Origin: Alphaproteobacteria bacterium
GTDB taxonomy: Bacteria > Pseudomonadota > Alphaproteobacteria > Micavibrionales > UBA1664
DNA: 31,706 nt
Direction: 5' to 3'
NCBI GenBank assembly: GCA_018969935.1
Contig: JAGWXJ010000004.1
Location: 1-31,706, forward strand
How positions within the stretch are numbered: the first letter of the stretch is position 1; every line of letters starts with the position of its first letter. The notes under the pieces are model-generated. The model had not been told where the DNA came from. It searched no databases and saw nothing but the letters and a program-made list of their open reading frames with translations. This document shows positions 24,348 through 31,706 of this stretch, one piece after another. The position numbers and the translations under genes are program-made.

Positions 24348-26432
24348 TTAACCCGACCTGATGGTCTGTATCGCCTGATCCTGCTCGAAAAGGTACAGCA
24401 GTGCACGGATGGCCTCTCCGCGCCGTGTATTCAGCATCGGGTCACGCTCGGCTATCAGTTTGGCTTCCGTATGCGCCATCAGCATTAAATCCGAATGCGC
24501 CTCGACATTCGCCATCCTGAAGGCGGGAAGGCCACTTTGTTTTGTGCCCAGCACTTCGCCCGCACCGCGCAACTCAAGGTCTTTTTCAGCTATCAAAAAC
24601 CCGTCTTCCGTATCACGCATGACGCTCAGGCGCTGCTTGCCCATCTCCGATAACGGGGCGGTATAAAGCAATATACATGCCGATGCATCAAGCCCGCGCC
24701 CCACACGCCCGCGCAACTGGTGTAGCTGCGCCAGGCCAAAACGCTCGGCATGTTCTATCACCATCACGGTAGCTTCAGGCACGTTCACGCCAACTTCAAT
24801 CACTGTTGTGGCCACAAGCACATCAAGCTCGCCTGCCGCGAAGGCCGCCATCACTTTATCTTTTTCGGTTGGCTTCAAACGCCCGTGTATGAGGCCCACG
24901 CGCGCGCCAAAATGTTGCTGCAAATCGGCATGGCGCTCGGTGGCGGCAGCAAGGTCCAGATCCTCGTTTTCTTCAACCAGCGGGCAAACCCAGTAGGCGC
25001 GTGCGCCGCTGGCTACTTTACGTTTTAGCCCCGCAACAACCTCGCCAATGCGGTCAACGGCAACAAGGCGCGTATCAACGGGTTTGCGCCCGGGTGGTTT
25101 TTCAAGCAGGCGGCTGACATCCATATCGCCGTACAATGTAAGTGTCAGCGTGCGCGGGATGGGCGTGGCTGTCATCACCAGCACATCGGGCGCGAGGCCC
25201 TTGTCGGATAACATAAGGCGCTGGTGCACGCCAAAACGGTGCTGTTCGTCGATAATCACTAGCCCGAGGTCTTTGAAGGATACATCCTCCTGAAACAGCG
25301 CATGCGTCCCGATGATGATTTGCGCGGTGCCGTTTTGTATGGCCGTTGTTATTGCATCGCGCGTCTTGCCTTTGTCGCGGCCCGTCAGTACCGCTACAGA
25401 CAAACCTAGCGCCGATGCCATAGGCCCTAATGTTTCCGCATGCTGGCGGGCAAGTATCTCGGTCGGGGCCATCAGCGCCGCTTGTGCGCCTGCACCCACG
25501 GCATTCAACATCGCAGCCATGGCCACCACTGTTTTGCCGCTGCCGACATCACCCTGCAAAAGGCGCAGCATGCGGGTTGGGTCCGCCATATCGGCATCAA
25601 TATCCGCAATCGCCATCTTTTGCGCATTCGTCATTTCAAATGGCAGCGATTTTAAAAAGCGCGTACGCAAGGCGGCATCACCCGCGAAACTCCTGCCACG
25701 CAGTTTTTTTTGCCTGAGGCGCATCATCTGCATCGCAATCTGGCGTGCCAGCAACTCGTCATAGGCAAGGCGCTGGCGGGCAGGGGCGGCGGGGTCGATG
25801 TCTTCCGCACTTTCAGGGGCATGGAGCACTTGCATGCCCTTTTTCCAGCTCGGCCAGTTGCGGGTTTTGACCAGCGGCTCGTCCAGCCACTCGGGCATAT
25901 CGGGCAATAGCTTCAGGGCTTCGGCAATAGGCTTTGCCATCTGTTTGGGGCCGATGCCCGCCGTCATGGGGTAAACAGGCTCTATTTTGGCAATGCTCGC
26001 GATGTCCTCTGGCTTACCCGCATGGTCAGGGTGCACCATCTGGAGGCGGTTGTTATAAGGCTCCACCCGCCCCGATATGACGACCTGCGCATTGATCGGA
26101 TATGTCTTTTCCAGCCAGTCGCGGTGCGCATTGAAAAACACAAGATCCAGAGTGGCGGTATCGTCACTGGCCACAATGCGGGCGGGCAGCCCGCGGCGCT
26201 TGGGCAGCTGGTGCTGCAAAATCGTAACGGTGGTTGTGACTATCTGGCCCGCCTTGGCCTCTTTCAGCTTGGGGCTGTGGCGGCGGTCGATGAGGTCTAT
26301 GGGCTTATGCCATAAAAGGTCCAGCACCCGCTCGCCCCCCAAAAGCTTTTCAAAAGCCTTGGCGTGCTTGGGCCCCACGCCCGTAAGCGTGCGGATGGAA
26401 CGGAAAAGCGGGTCAAGTACCAGCGGGCGCAT
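24348..26432 (-). CDS. recG: ATP-dependent DNA helicase RecG
   Basis: A 694-residue superfamily 2 helicase that remodels stalled replication forks and Holliday junctions. The N-terminal wedge contains TGVGPKHAKAFEKLLG and an OB fold (about 60-140). The motor shows Walker A GDVGSGKT (294-301), APTEILARQHAE (motif Ia), DEQH (395-398, motif II) followed by RFGVHQR, TATPIPRTL (motif III), and later TTVIEVGVNVPEATVMVIEHAERFGLAQLHQLRGRVGRG (motifs V-VI with the TRG region), each shown here only in part. The length is normal. It diverges from sdhE-mfd with 37 bp between starts, the conserved alphaproteobacterial arrangement. The ATG at 26432 is 9 nt after a TATAGT -10 box and has no Shine-Dalgarno. 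Confidence 0.96.
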   Translation of the reverse strand: MRPLVLDPLFRSIRTLTGVGPKHAKAFEKLLGGERVLDLLWHKPIDLIDRRHSPKLKEAKAGQIVTTTVTILQHQLPKRRGLPARIVASDDTATLDLVFFNAHRDWLEKTYPINAQVVISGRVEPYNNRLQMVHPDHAGKPEDIASIAKIEPVYPMTAGIGPKQMAKPIAEALKLLPDMPEWLDEPLVKTRNWPSWKKGMQVLHAPESAEDIDPAAPARQRLAYDELLARQIAMQMMRLRQKKLRGRSFAGDAALRTRFLKSLPFEMTNAQKMAIADIDADMADPTRMLRLLQGDVGSGKTVVAMAAMLNAVGAGAQAALMAPTEILARQHAETLGPMASALGLSVAVLTGRDKGKTRDAITTAIQNGTAQIIIGTHALFQEDVSFKDLGLVIIDEQHRFGVHQRLMLSDKGLAPDVLVMTATPIPRTLTLTLYGDMDVSRLLEKPPGRKPVDTRLVAVDRIGEVVAGLKRKVASGARAYWVCPLVEENEDLDLAAATERHADLQQHFGARVGLIHGRLKPTEKDKVMAAFAAGELDVLVATTVIEVGVNVPEATVMVIEHAERFGLAQLHQLRGRVGRGLDASACILLYTAPLSEMGKQRLSVMRDTEDGFLIAEKDLELRGAGEVLGTKQSGLPAFRMANVEAHSDLMLMAHTEAKLIAERDPMLNTRRGEAIRALLYLFEQDQAIQTIRSG

Positions 26433-26433
26433 G

Positions 26434-26462
26434 TAGACTTTACTATAAAGACTGATTATTTA
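26434..26462 (+). promoter_or_regulatory. Promoter of sdhE-mfd, leaderless layout
   Basis: TAGACT (26434-26439), a 17-bp spacer and TATTTA (26457-26462), then 7 nt to the ATG at 26470. No Shine-Dalgarno. It overlaps the recG promoter on the other strand along its entire length. Confidence 0.55.
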
Positions 26463-26470
26463 ATGCGCCA
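26442..26470 (-). promoter_or_regulatory. Promoter of recG, short or absent leader
   Basis: Reading leftwards, a weak TGGCGC (26470-26465), a 17-bp spacer and TATAGT (26447-26442), then 9 nt to the ATG at 26432. The -10 is good and the -35 poor. The -35 box reaches the first base of the sdhE start codon. Confidence 0.45.
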
Positions 26471-26745
26471 TGGACTTGAACGCAAAACTGACCATCGAGG
26501 AACGCCGCCGGATGCTTATATTCCGGTCATGGCACCGTGGCACCCGCGAAATGGATATCCTGATGGGTGCCTTTGCCGATGCGTATGTCCCGAACTTCGA
26601 TGCCGCCCAGCTCGATGAATACGAGCGCGTCCTCACATGTCAGGACCCCGATTTATATGACTGGAAATGCGGCCGCGCCGAACCTCCTGCCGATGAGGAT
26701 TGCGCGGTGCTACGCCTGTTCCTTGCCCACAAGGTAGCTGCATGA
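26470..26745 (+). CDS. sdhE: Succinate dehydrogenase assembly factor
   Basis: A 91-residue protein of the SdhE/SDH5 family (DUF339) that promotes covalent attachment of FAD to the succinate dehydrogenase flavoprotein. The family signature RGxxE is present as H22-R23-G24-T25-R26-E27 in FRSWHRGTREMDILMGAFA. The rest follows the five-helix fold: MLIFRSW, DAAQLDEYERVLTCQDPDLYDW and the C-terminal LRLFLAHK. It is the first gene of an operon with mfd, overlapping it by the four bases ATGA. That pairing next to divergent recG is widely conserved in alphaproteobacteria. Confidence 0.94.
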   Translation: MDLNAKLTIEERRRMLIFRSWHRGTREMDILMGAFADAYVPNFDAAQLDEYERVLTCQDPDLYDWKCGRAEPPADEDCAVLRLFLAHKVAA

Positions 26746-29700
26746 CGACAACGCTAAACGGCGTACCCGAGGGGCAGGAGGCGTTTGTCCTGAAAGAGCG
26801 CGCCATCGAAGCCCAGCGCCGTGGCGCCGCCGCCATCCATATAGCACTCGATGAAGCGCGCATGCACACGCTGGCCGACCTCATGGCCTTCTTCGCGCCT
26901 GACATCGATGTGCTCCAATTCCCCGCATGGGATTGCCTTCCCTACGATAGGGTTTCCCCGCAAGGTGATGTTATTGGCCGCCGCGTATCCACCCTTGCGG
27001 CACTCGTCGCGCGCCTTGCAAGCGATATCAAGAAACCGCTTCTTATCCTTACGTCCATCAACGCGGCAACCCAGCGCGTCATCCCGCAAAGCGCGATTGC
27101 GGGGCAGGCGCTGACGATCAAAAAAGGCACCCATGTCAAGCAGGCTACATTGCTGGCAACACTGGCAGCCCAAGGTTACGCCCGCACCGATGTGGTCCGC
27201 GAGGGCGGCGAATTTACCGTACGCGGCGGCATTATTGATGTTTTCGTGCCCGCTACCGATAACCCCGTCCGCATCGACTTTTTCGATGATGAAGTTGAAA
27301 CCCTGCGCAGCTTCGATGCCGCCACCCAACGCTCGCTTGAAGATGTGCCGGGCCTGAATTTGGGCACGGTAGCGGAAGTGCTGCTGACACCGGACTCAAT
27401 TGAATTGTTCCGCCAGAATTACCGCGCAACCTTCGGTATCGCCAAAGACGACCCGCTCTACGAAAGCATTTCCGAAGGCAGGCGCTATGCGGGGATGGAG
27501 CACTGGCTCCCATTGTTTTACGCAAACCTCGAAACACTGTTCGATTACGCACCCGATAGCGCCGTAAGCCTTGACCATCAGGGCCTTGAAGCCGCAACCG
27601 AGCGTGCAGCGCAAGTGCGTGACCTGTATCACGCGCGCGTATCGCTCCTGAAAACACAAAAGGATGTGACGCATTATCACCCTGTGGCACCCGACACGCT
27701 TTTCCTGCCGGATGACGAATGGCGCGGGCGTATAGAAAGCGCCGTGGTGTTTGCGCCTTTTGCAGGCGAGGACGGGGCCAAACGCGGGCGCGACTTCCTT
27801 GATATCCGCGCCCAACAGGGCACAAACCTGTTTGATGAAGTATCGGCGCATATCAGGGCGCTGGTGGCCGAGAAAAAGAAAATCTATATCGCCTGCTATT
27901 CGGAAGGTTCGCGCGAGCGCCTTAAAAACCTGCTGCAAAACACGCAGGCCAATTTTGTTGTGCTGGCGCTGGAACACGGCTTCGTTAACGACCGCATCGC
28001 CGTCATCACCGAACAGGATATTCTGGGCGACAGGCTGGCCCGCAAAGGACGCGGCCAGAAGCGCAAGGCCGATGCCTTTTTGCGCGAGGTATCGTCGCTC
28101 ACCCCGGGTGATTTGGTGGTGCACGCTGACCACGGTATCGGCCGCTTTGAAGGGCTTGAAACAATCTCGGCCCTTGGCACCCTGCATGATTGCCTGAAGC
28201 TGGTTTACGAAGGCGGCGACCGCCTGTTCCTCCCCGTCGAGAACATCGAGATGCTAAGCCGCTTCGGCCACGACGAAGGCACGGTACAACTGGACAGGCT
28301 GGGCGGTGCCAGCTGGCAGGCCCGCAAGGCCAGCGTAAAACGCGATTTGCTGGCGATAGCAGGCAAGCTGCTTGAAATTGCTGCCGCCCGCGCCGTCAAG
28401 ACAGCCGAAGTGTTCGATGCCGCCCAAACCCCGTACGAGGAATTTGCGGCCCGCTTCCCCTACCACGAAACGGAAGACCAGCTACGCTCGATACAGGAAG
28501 CGTTGAATGATCTGAAGTCGGGAAAACCGATGGATAGGCTCGTCTGCGGCGATGTCGGTTTCGGCAAAACGGAAGTGGCACTGCGCGCGGCCTTCGTTGT
28601 GGGTATGGCAGGCGGGCAGGTGGCCGTGGTTGTGCCGACAACGCTGCTTGCGCGCCAGCACACCGAAAACTTTACGCGCCGCTTTGCGGGCTTCCCCCTC
28701 AAAATCGGGCAGCTCTCGCGTTTTGTATCAGCCACGGAAGCCAAAAAAACCAAGGAAGGTTTGAAAGACGGCTCCGTAAACATCGTCATCGGTACGCACT
28801 CGTTGCTCGCTGAATCCATTGAATTCAAAAATCTCGGCCTCGTGATTGTCGATGAGGAACAGCACTTCGGCGTAAAGCAAAAGGAAAAGCTGAAGGATTT
28901 GCGCCGCGATGTCCATGTGCTCACGCTGACGGCCACGCCCATCCCGCGTACGCTGCAACTGGCGCTGACCAACGTGCGCGATATGTCGCTGATAACCACG
29001 CCGCCAGTCGATAGGCTCGCGGTACGTACATTCGTCATGCCTTATGACCCGCTGATTATACGCGAGGCGATTTTGCGCGAACATTATCGCGGCGGCCAAT
29101 CCTTCTTCGTCTGCCCCCGCATCAAGGATCTCGAGGAACTGGAAGAACAGGTAAAAGCACTGGTACCCGAGGTCAAAATCATCACTGCACACGGCCAGTT
29201 GCCGCCCGCCGAACTTGAGGCGCGCATGACGGCTTTTTACGACCGCCAGTACGAAGTGCTGATGGCCACGAACATAATAGAATCCGGCCTCGATGTACCA
29301 ACGGCCAACACCATGATAGTGCACCACGCCGATTTGTTTGGCTTGGCGCAGCTTTATCAAATCCGTGGCCGCGTAGGCCGCTCCAAGGTCCGTGCCTTTG
29401 CATACCTGACGTGGAAGCCCGATGCACTGCTCACACCCACCGCCACCAAACGGCTTGAGGTAATAGGCATGCTGGATAGCCTTGGTAGTGGTTTCCAGCT
29501 GGCCAGCCACGACATGGATATCAGGGGCGCGGGCAACCTGCTGGGTGAACAGCAATCAGGCCACATCCGCGAAGTGGGCGTGGAGCTTTACCAGCAAATG
29601 CTTGAGGAAGCGGTTGAAGCCGCAAAATCCGGCACAGGGCTTGAAGGCGCTCCGCTTGATTTGGGTTGGTCGCCGTCCATTAACCTCGGCATGTCGGTTC

Positions 29701-30113
29701 TCATCCCCGAAAACTATGTGCATGACCTCAATGTGCGCATGTCGCTGTACAGGCGCCTCGCAACGCTCGCGGATAAAGATGAAGTGGAAGCGTTCGCGGC
29801 TGAACTCATCGATCGTTTCGGTCCCCTCCCGCAGGATGTCGAAAACCTGTTGCAGCTCACAACCCTGAAGGCGCTGTGCAAAAAGGCAGGCATAGAAAGC
29901 CTCGATGCAGGGCCAAAGGGCGTTGTGGTCGGTTTCCGTGCCAACACGCCGCCAAACCCCGAGGGCGTTATCCGCATGATGGCAGCCAAGGCAGGCACCA
30001 TCAAATTCAGGCCCGACCAGAAGCTGTTTTACACCCGTGCCTACAACACGCCCGCCCAAAGGCTTACAGGCAGCCTGTCTATTGCAGGAGAATTGGCACA
30101 ATTGGCCGCCTGA
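26742..30113 (+). CDS. mfd: Transcription-repair coupling factor
   Basis: A 1123-residue DNA translocase that removes RNA polymerase stalled at lesions and recruits UvrA. Domains in order: UvrB-like region (about 1-350), with DVLQFPAWDCLPYDR and VREGGEFTVRGGIIDVF; the RNA-polymerase-interacting CarD-like domain beginning at T454 (TPGDLVVHADHGIGRFEGLE); and the RecG-like translocase. That motor holds Walker A GDVGFGKT (603-610), DEEQHFGVKQKEKL (704 on), TATPIPRTL, and later TTTNIIESGLDVP-like ATNIIESGLDVPTANTMI and QIRGRVGRS. The C-terminal TRCF domain (about 970-1110) starts near LYRRLATLADKDEVEAF. The start at 26742 is chosen because it forms an ATGA overlap with the sdhE stop; upstream in-frame starts would read through sdhE. 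Confidence 0.97.
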   Translation: MTTTLNGVPEGQEAFVLKERAIEAQRRGAAAIHIALDEARMHTLADLMAFFAPDIDVLQFPAWDCLPYDRVSPQGDVIGRRVSTLAALVARLASDIKKPLLILTSINAATQRVIPQSAIAGQALTIKKGTHVKQATLLATLAAQGYARTDVVREGGEFTVRGGIIDVFVPATDNPVRIDFFDDEVETLRSFDAATQRSLEDVPGLNLGTVAEVLLTPDSIELFRQNYRATFGIAKDDPLYESISEGRRYAGMEHWLPLFYANLETLFDYAPDSAVSLDHQGLEAATERAAQVRDLYHARVSLLKTQKDVTHYHPVAPDTLFLPDDEWRGRIESAVVFAPFAGEDGAKRGRDFLDIRAQQGTNLFDEVSAHIRALVAEKKKIYIACYSEGSRERLKNLLQNTQANFVVLALEHGFVNDRIAVITEQDILGDRLARKGRGQKRKADAFLREVSSLTPGDLVVHADHGIGRFEGLETISALGTLHDCLKLVYEGGDRLFLPVENIEMLSRFGHDEGTVQLDRLGGASWQARKASVKRDLLAIAGKLLEIAAARAVKTAEVFDAAQTPYEEFAARFPYHETEDQLRSIQEALNDLKSGKPMDRLVCGDVGFGKTEVALRAAFVVGMAGGQVAVVVPTTLLARQHTENFTRRFAGFPLKIGQLSRFVSATEAKKTKEGLKDGSVNIVIGTHSLLAESIEFKNLGLVIVDEEQHFGVKQKEKLKDLRRDVHVLTLTATPIPRTLQLALTNVRDMSLITTPPVDRLAVRTFVMPYDPLIIREAILREHYRGGQSFFVCPRIKDLEELEEQVKALVPEVKIITAHGQLPPAELEARMTAFYDRQYEVLMATNIIESGLDVPTANTMIVHHADLFGLAQLYQIRGRVGRSKVRAFAYLTWKPDALLTPTATKRLEVIGMLDSLGSGFQLASHDMDIRGAGNLLGEQQSGHIREVGVELYQQMLEEAVEAAKSGTGLEGAPLDLGWSPSINLGMSVLIPENYVHDLNVRMSLYRRLATLADKDEVEAFAAELIDRFGPLPQDVENLLQLTTLKALCKKAGIESLDAGPKGVVVGFRANTPPNPEGVIRMMAAKAGTIKFRPDQKLFYTRAYNTPAQRLTGSLSIAGELAQLAA

Positions 30114-30143
30114 TTAACCAAATCCTCACTGTTTTTATGTAAT
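30114..30143 (+). promoter_or_regulatory. Candidate promoter of the small membrane protein gene
   Basis: TTAACC (30114-30119), an 18-bp spacer and TGTAAT (30138-30143), then 8 nt to the ATG at 30152. It starts immediately after the mfd stop codon. Consensus match is moderate. Confidence 0.35.
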
Positions 30144-30151
30144 TTGGGGCA

Positions 30152-30475
30152 ATGGAAACCCTGCACGCCCTGTTTGGCACCTATTACGGCCTTGATTGGC
30201 TGACTTTGATGATAGGCCTGACATCCAGTTACATGGTTTCAGGCGGTCGCCTGAAGGCAGGTTTTACCATTGGTATTTTATCTTGCGCAGGCGGCATGAC
30301 GCTTGCGTACATGTCAGCGCAGCAGGGCTTTATCGTATACAACGGTTTGCTGATAGGCATGAACATCCGCGGCATCCTGCGCGGTGATCGCCGCGCATCA
30401 ACGCGCGCAGTACCTGTAAACGAAAATACGTTTACGCAGCCTTCAGCCGTTCCAGTGCACGCTCGCGCCCGATAA
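30152..30475 (+). CDS. Small membrane protein of unknown function
   Basis: A 107-residue protein with two or three hydrophobic segments (about 14-32 WLTLMIGLTSSYMVS; 38-55 AGFTIGILSCAGGMTLAYM; 60-72 GFIVYNGLLIGMN) and a short polar C-terminal tail. No family is recognised. The distribution of charged residues places RGILRGDRR just after the last segment, suggesting a cytoplasmic C-terminus. GGGG at 30146-30149 is an ill-spaced ribosome site. The last 44 bp overlap gltX tail to tail, and the C-terminal residues encoded there (FTQPSAVPVHARAR) are of low complexity. I consider it a likely but unproven gene; a stop earlier than 30475 cannot be excluded by frameshift, as I only have one sequence. 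Confidence 0.55.
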   Translation: METLHALFGTYYGLDWLTLMIGLTSSYMVSGGRLKAGFTIGILSCAGGMTLAYMSAQQGFIVYNGLLIGMNIRGILRGDRRASTRAVPVNENTFTQPSAVPVHARAR

Positions 30476-31706
30476 GCGGCAACAAAGCATCAAGTTCAGG
30501 CCCGTGTTCCATGCCTGTCAGGGCTTTCCTGATGGGCATGAAAAGCATTTTGCCCTTGCGGTCCGTATTGCCCTTGATGGCCGAAAGCCACTGGCCCCAC
30601 GTTTCCTTGGAGAATTCACCGGCAGGCAGCAGGCTCGCAACCTTCTCGATAAACTCTTTGTCTTCGGGTGCCACAACAACCGATACGGGGCCCTTGGCCA
30701 CAGTCCACCAGTCTTTGAAGTCCTTGAGGCGCTCGATATTCGGGCGCACGGCTTCCCAGAAGCTCTCGTCCACATCCGTACCTACCATCGCCTTCAGGCG
30801 GTCGCGCACGGCATGGAAGGGCGTGACGTGGATGATTTTGGCATTCAGGCGCACCAGTTCCTCGGAATCGAACTTTGGCGTACCGCGGCTGAATTTATCG
30901 AAGTCGAAGGTCTTTGCAATCTCCAGTACGTCGTAAAACGGCTCGATAGGGTCGGATGTGCCAAGGCGGCCCATGAGGGATATGACCGTCTGCGGCTCGA
31001 AGCCTTCGACATCGCGCAAATCCTGTAGGCTCAAGGACCCAAGACGCTTGGAAAGCTTGCCGCCTTCCGCATCCGAAATAAGGGGCAGGTGTGCAAAATG
31101 CGGAATGACCTTGCCGCCGCCAATGGCCTCGAACATCTGGATATGCGAAGCCGTATTGGATACGTGGTCTTCCCCGCGCACCACATGCGTGATTTTGAAA
31201 TCGATATCATCGATAACCGAACACAGGTGGTAAAGCGGCGTACCGTCTTCACGGATAAGTACGGGATCGGACATCAGCGCGCCGTCAAACTTCACTTCAC
31301 CGCGAATGAGGTCGTTCCATACAATCGCGCGGTGCTCCAGCTTGAAGCGCCAGTGCGGCTTGCGGCCTTCGGCCTCGTACTTGGCTTTTTGCTCGGCGGT
31401 CAGTGTTAGCGAGGCGCGGTCGTAAACAGGGGCCATCTTGCGGCCCAGCATCACCTTGCGCTTGAGTTCCAGTTCCTCGGGTGTTTCATAGCAGGCGTAC
31501 AGGCGGCCATCGGCTTTCAGTTGCTCGATAACTTGGGTGTAACGCTCCATGCGGTGTTTCTGGTGAGCGTAGTCATCCCACTTGATGCCAAGCCATGTCA
31601 GATCGCGCTTGATGGCTTCCGTCAGTTCGTCCTTGGAGCGTTCAAGGTCCGTATCATCGATACGGAGCAAAAACCACCCGTGATGGCGCTGCGCGAACAG
31701 CCAGCA
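30432..31706 (-). CDS. gltX: Glutamyl-tRNA synthetase, N-terminus cut by window edge
   Basis: A class Ib aminoacyl-tRNA synthetase that loads glutamate onto tRNA-Glu, and in many alphaproteobacteria also onto tRNA-Gln. 424 codons are present; the open frame runs off the right edge, so about 30 N-terminal residues including the HIGH-type motif are missing. Visible features are LLRIDDTDLERSK near the cut end, LYACYETPEELELKRK, the zinc-less VYDRASLTLT segment, HVVRGEDHVSNTASHIQMFEAIG, and the KMSKR-type loop as GGKLSKRLGSLSLQD (about 31035-31064). The C-terminal anticodon-binding domain is alpha-helical and ends LIGRERALERLKAA. The true start lies outside the window. Its 3' end overlaps the small membrane protein gene. 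Confidence 0.96.
   Translation of the reverse strand, partial: CWLFAQRHHGWFLLRIDDTDLERSKDELTEAIKRDLTWLGIKWDDYAHQKHRMERYTQVIEQLKADGRLYACYETPEELELKRKVMLGRKMAPVYDRASLTLTAEQKAKYEAEGRKPHWRFKLEHRAIVWNDLIRGEVKFDGALMSDPVLIREDGTPLYHLCSVIDDIDFKITHVVRGEDHVSNTASHIQMFEAIGGGKVIPHFAHLPLISDAEGGKLSKRLGSLSLQDLRDVEGFEPQTVISLMGRLGTSDPIEPFYDVLEIAKTFDFDKFSRGTPKFDSEELVRLNAKIIHVTPFHAVRDRLKAMVGTDVDESFWEAVRPNIERLKDFKDWWTVAKGPVSVVVAPEDKEFIEKVASLLPAGEFSKETWGQWLSAIKGNTDRKGKMLFMPIRKALTGMEHGPELDALLPLIGRERALERLKAA

Noticed and set aside
26700..26741. Upstream start for mfd
   Set aside because: Would read through sdhE out of frame; ATGA overlap at 26742 is the natural start.

Overview
The window looks like chromosomal DNA of an alphaproteobacterium. 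The evidence is the recG / sdhE / mfd cluster, a membrane-bound ferritin-CCC1 iron exporter of the MbfA type, split odhA and odhB genes, an alphaproteobacterial-type short XRE regulator, and moderately high GC with GCC/CGC-rich codon use. I cannot name the genus. A Rhodospirillales or Micavibrio-like lineage would fit, but that is only a guess. Both ends cut through genes: an M3 oligopeptidase on the left and gltX on the right.

Layout. Positions 1-3694 (minus): M3 metallopeptidase, then an XRE regulator overlapping an EgtD-like methyltransferase. Positions 3823-4452: a small gene of unknown function with a strong promoter and a terminator. Positions 4443-6239: dsbB, a HAD-like protein, and an ExoD-family membrane protein, arranged divergently and convergently with very tight spacing. 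Positions 6267-13758: odhA, dapA, an ABC exporter, a small Cys-rich protein and odhB, closed by a strong terminator. Positions 13879-17843: a secreted DUF1194/vWA-like protein and gyrA. Positions 17877-19553: an AT-rich, probably acquired gene for a membrane-anchored coiled-coil/TPR protein. Positions 19687-21368 (minus): two RNA methyltransferases. Positions 21447-24158: a secreted unknown, coaD, tRNA-Lys(UUU) and mbfA. Positions 24348-31706: recG, divergent from sdhE-mfd, a small membrane protein, and gltX.

Most genes are housekeeping: TCA cycle (odhA, odhB, and sdhE for succinate dehydrogenase flavinylation), lysine/peptidoglycan precursor (dapA), CoA (coaD), DNA topology and repair (gyrA, recG, mfd), translation (gltX, tRNA-Lys, rRNA/tRNA methylation), disulfide formation (dsbB) and iron export (mbfA).

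The most distinctive signals are regulatory. At least eight genes have a sigma70-like -10 box ending 6-7 nt (in two cases 8-9 nt) before the start codon with no Shine-Dalgarno, which predicts leaderless mRNAs. Two divergent pairs (dsbB/HAD and recG/sdhE) have promoters packed into 29-37 bp that overlap each other and the start codons. The best candidates for something undescribed are the XRE/EgtD-like methyltransferase pair and the AT-rich TPR gene inserted between gyrA and a terminator that has no gene of its own. I see no CRISPR array, insertion sequence, prophage or toxin-antitoxin module.
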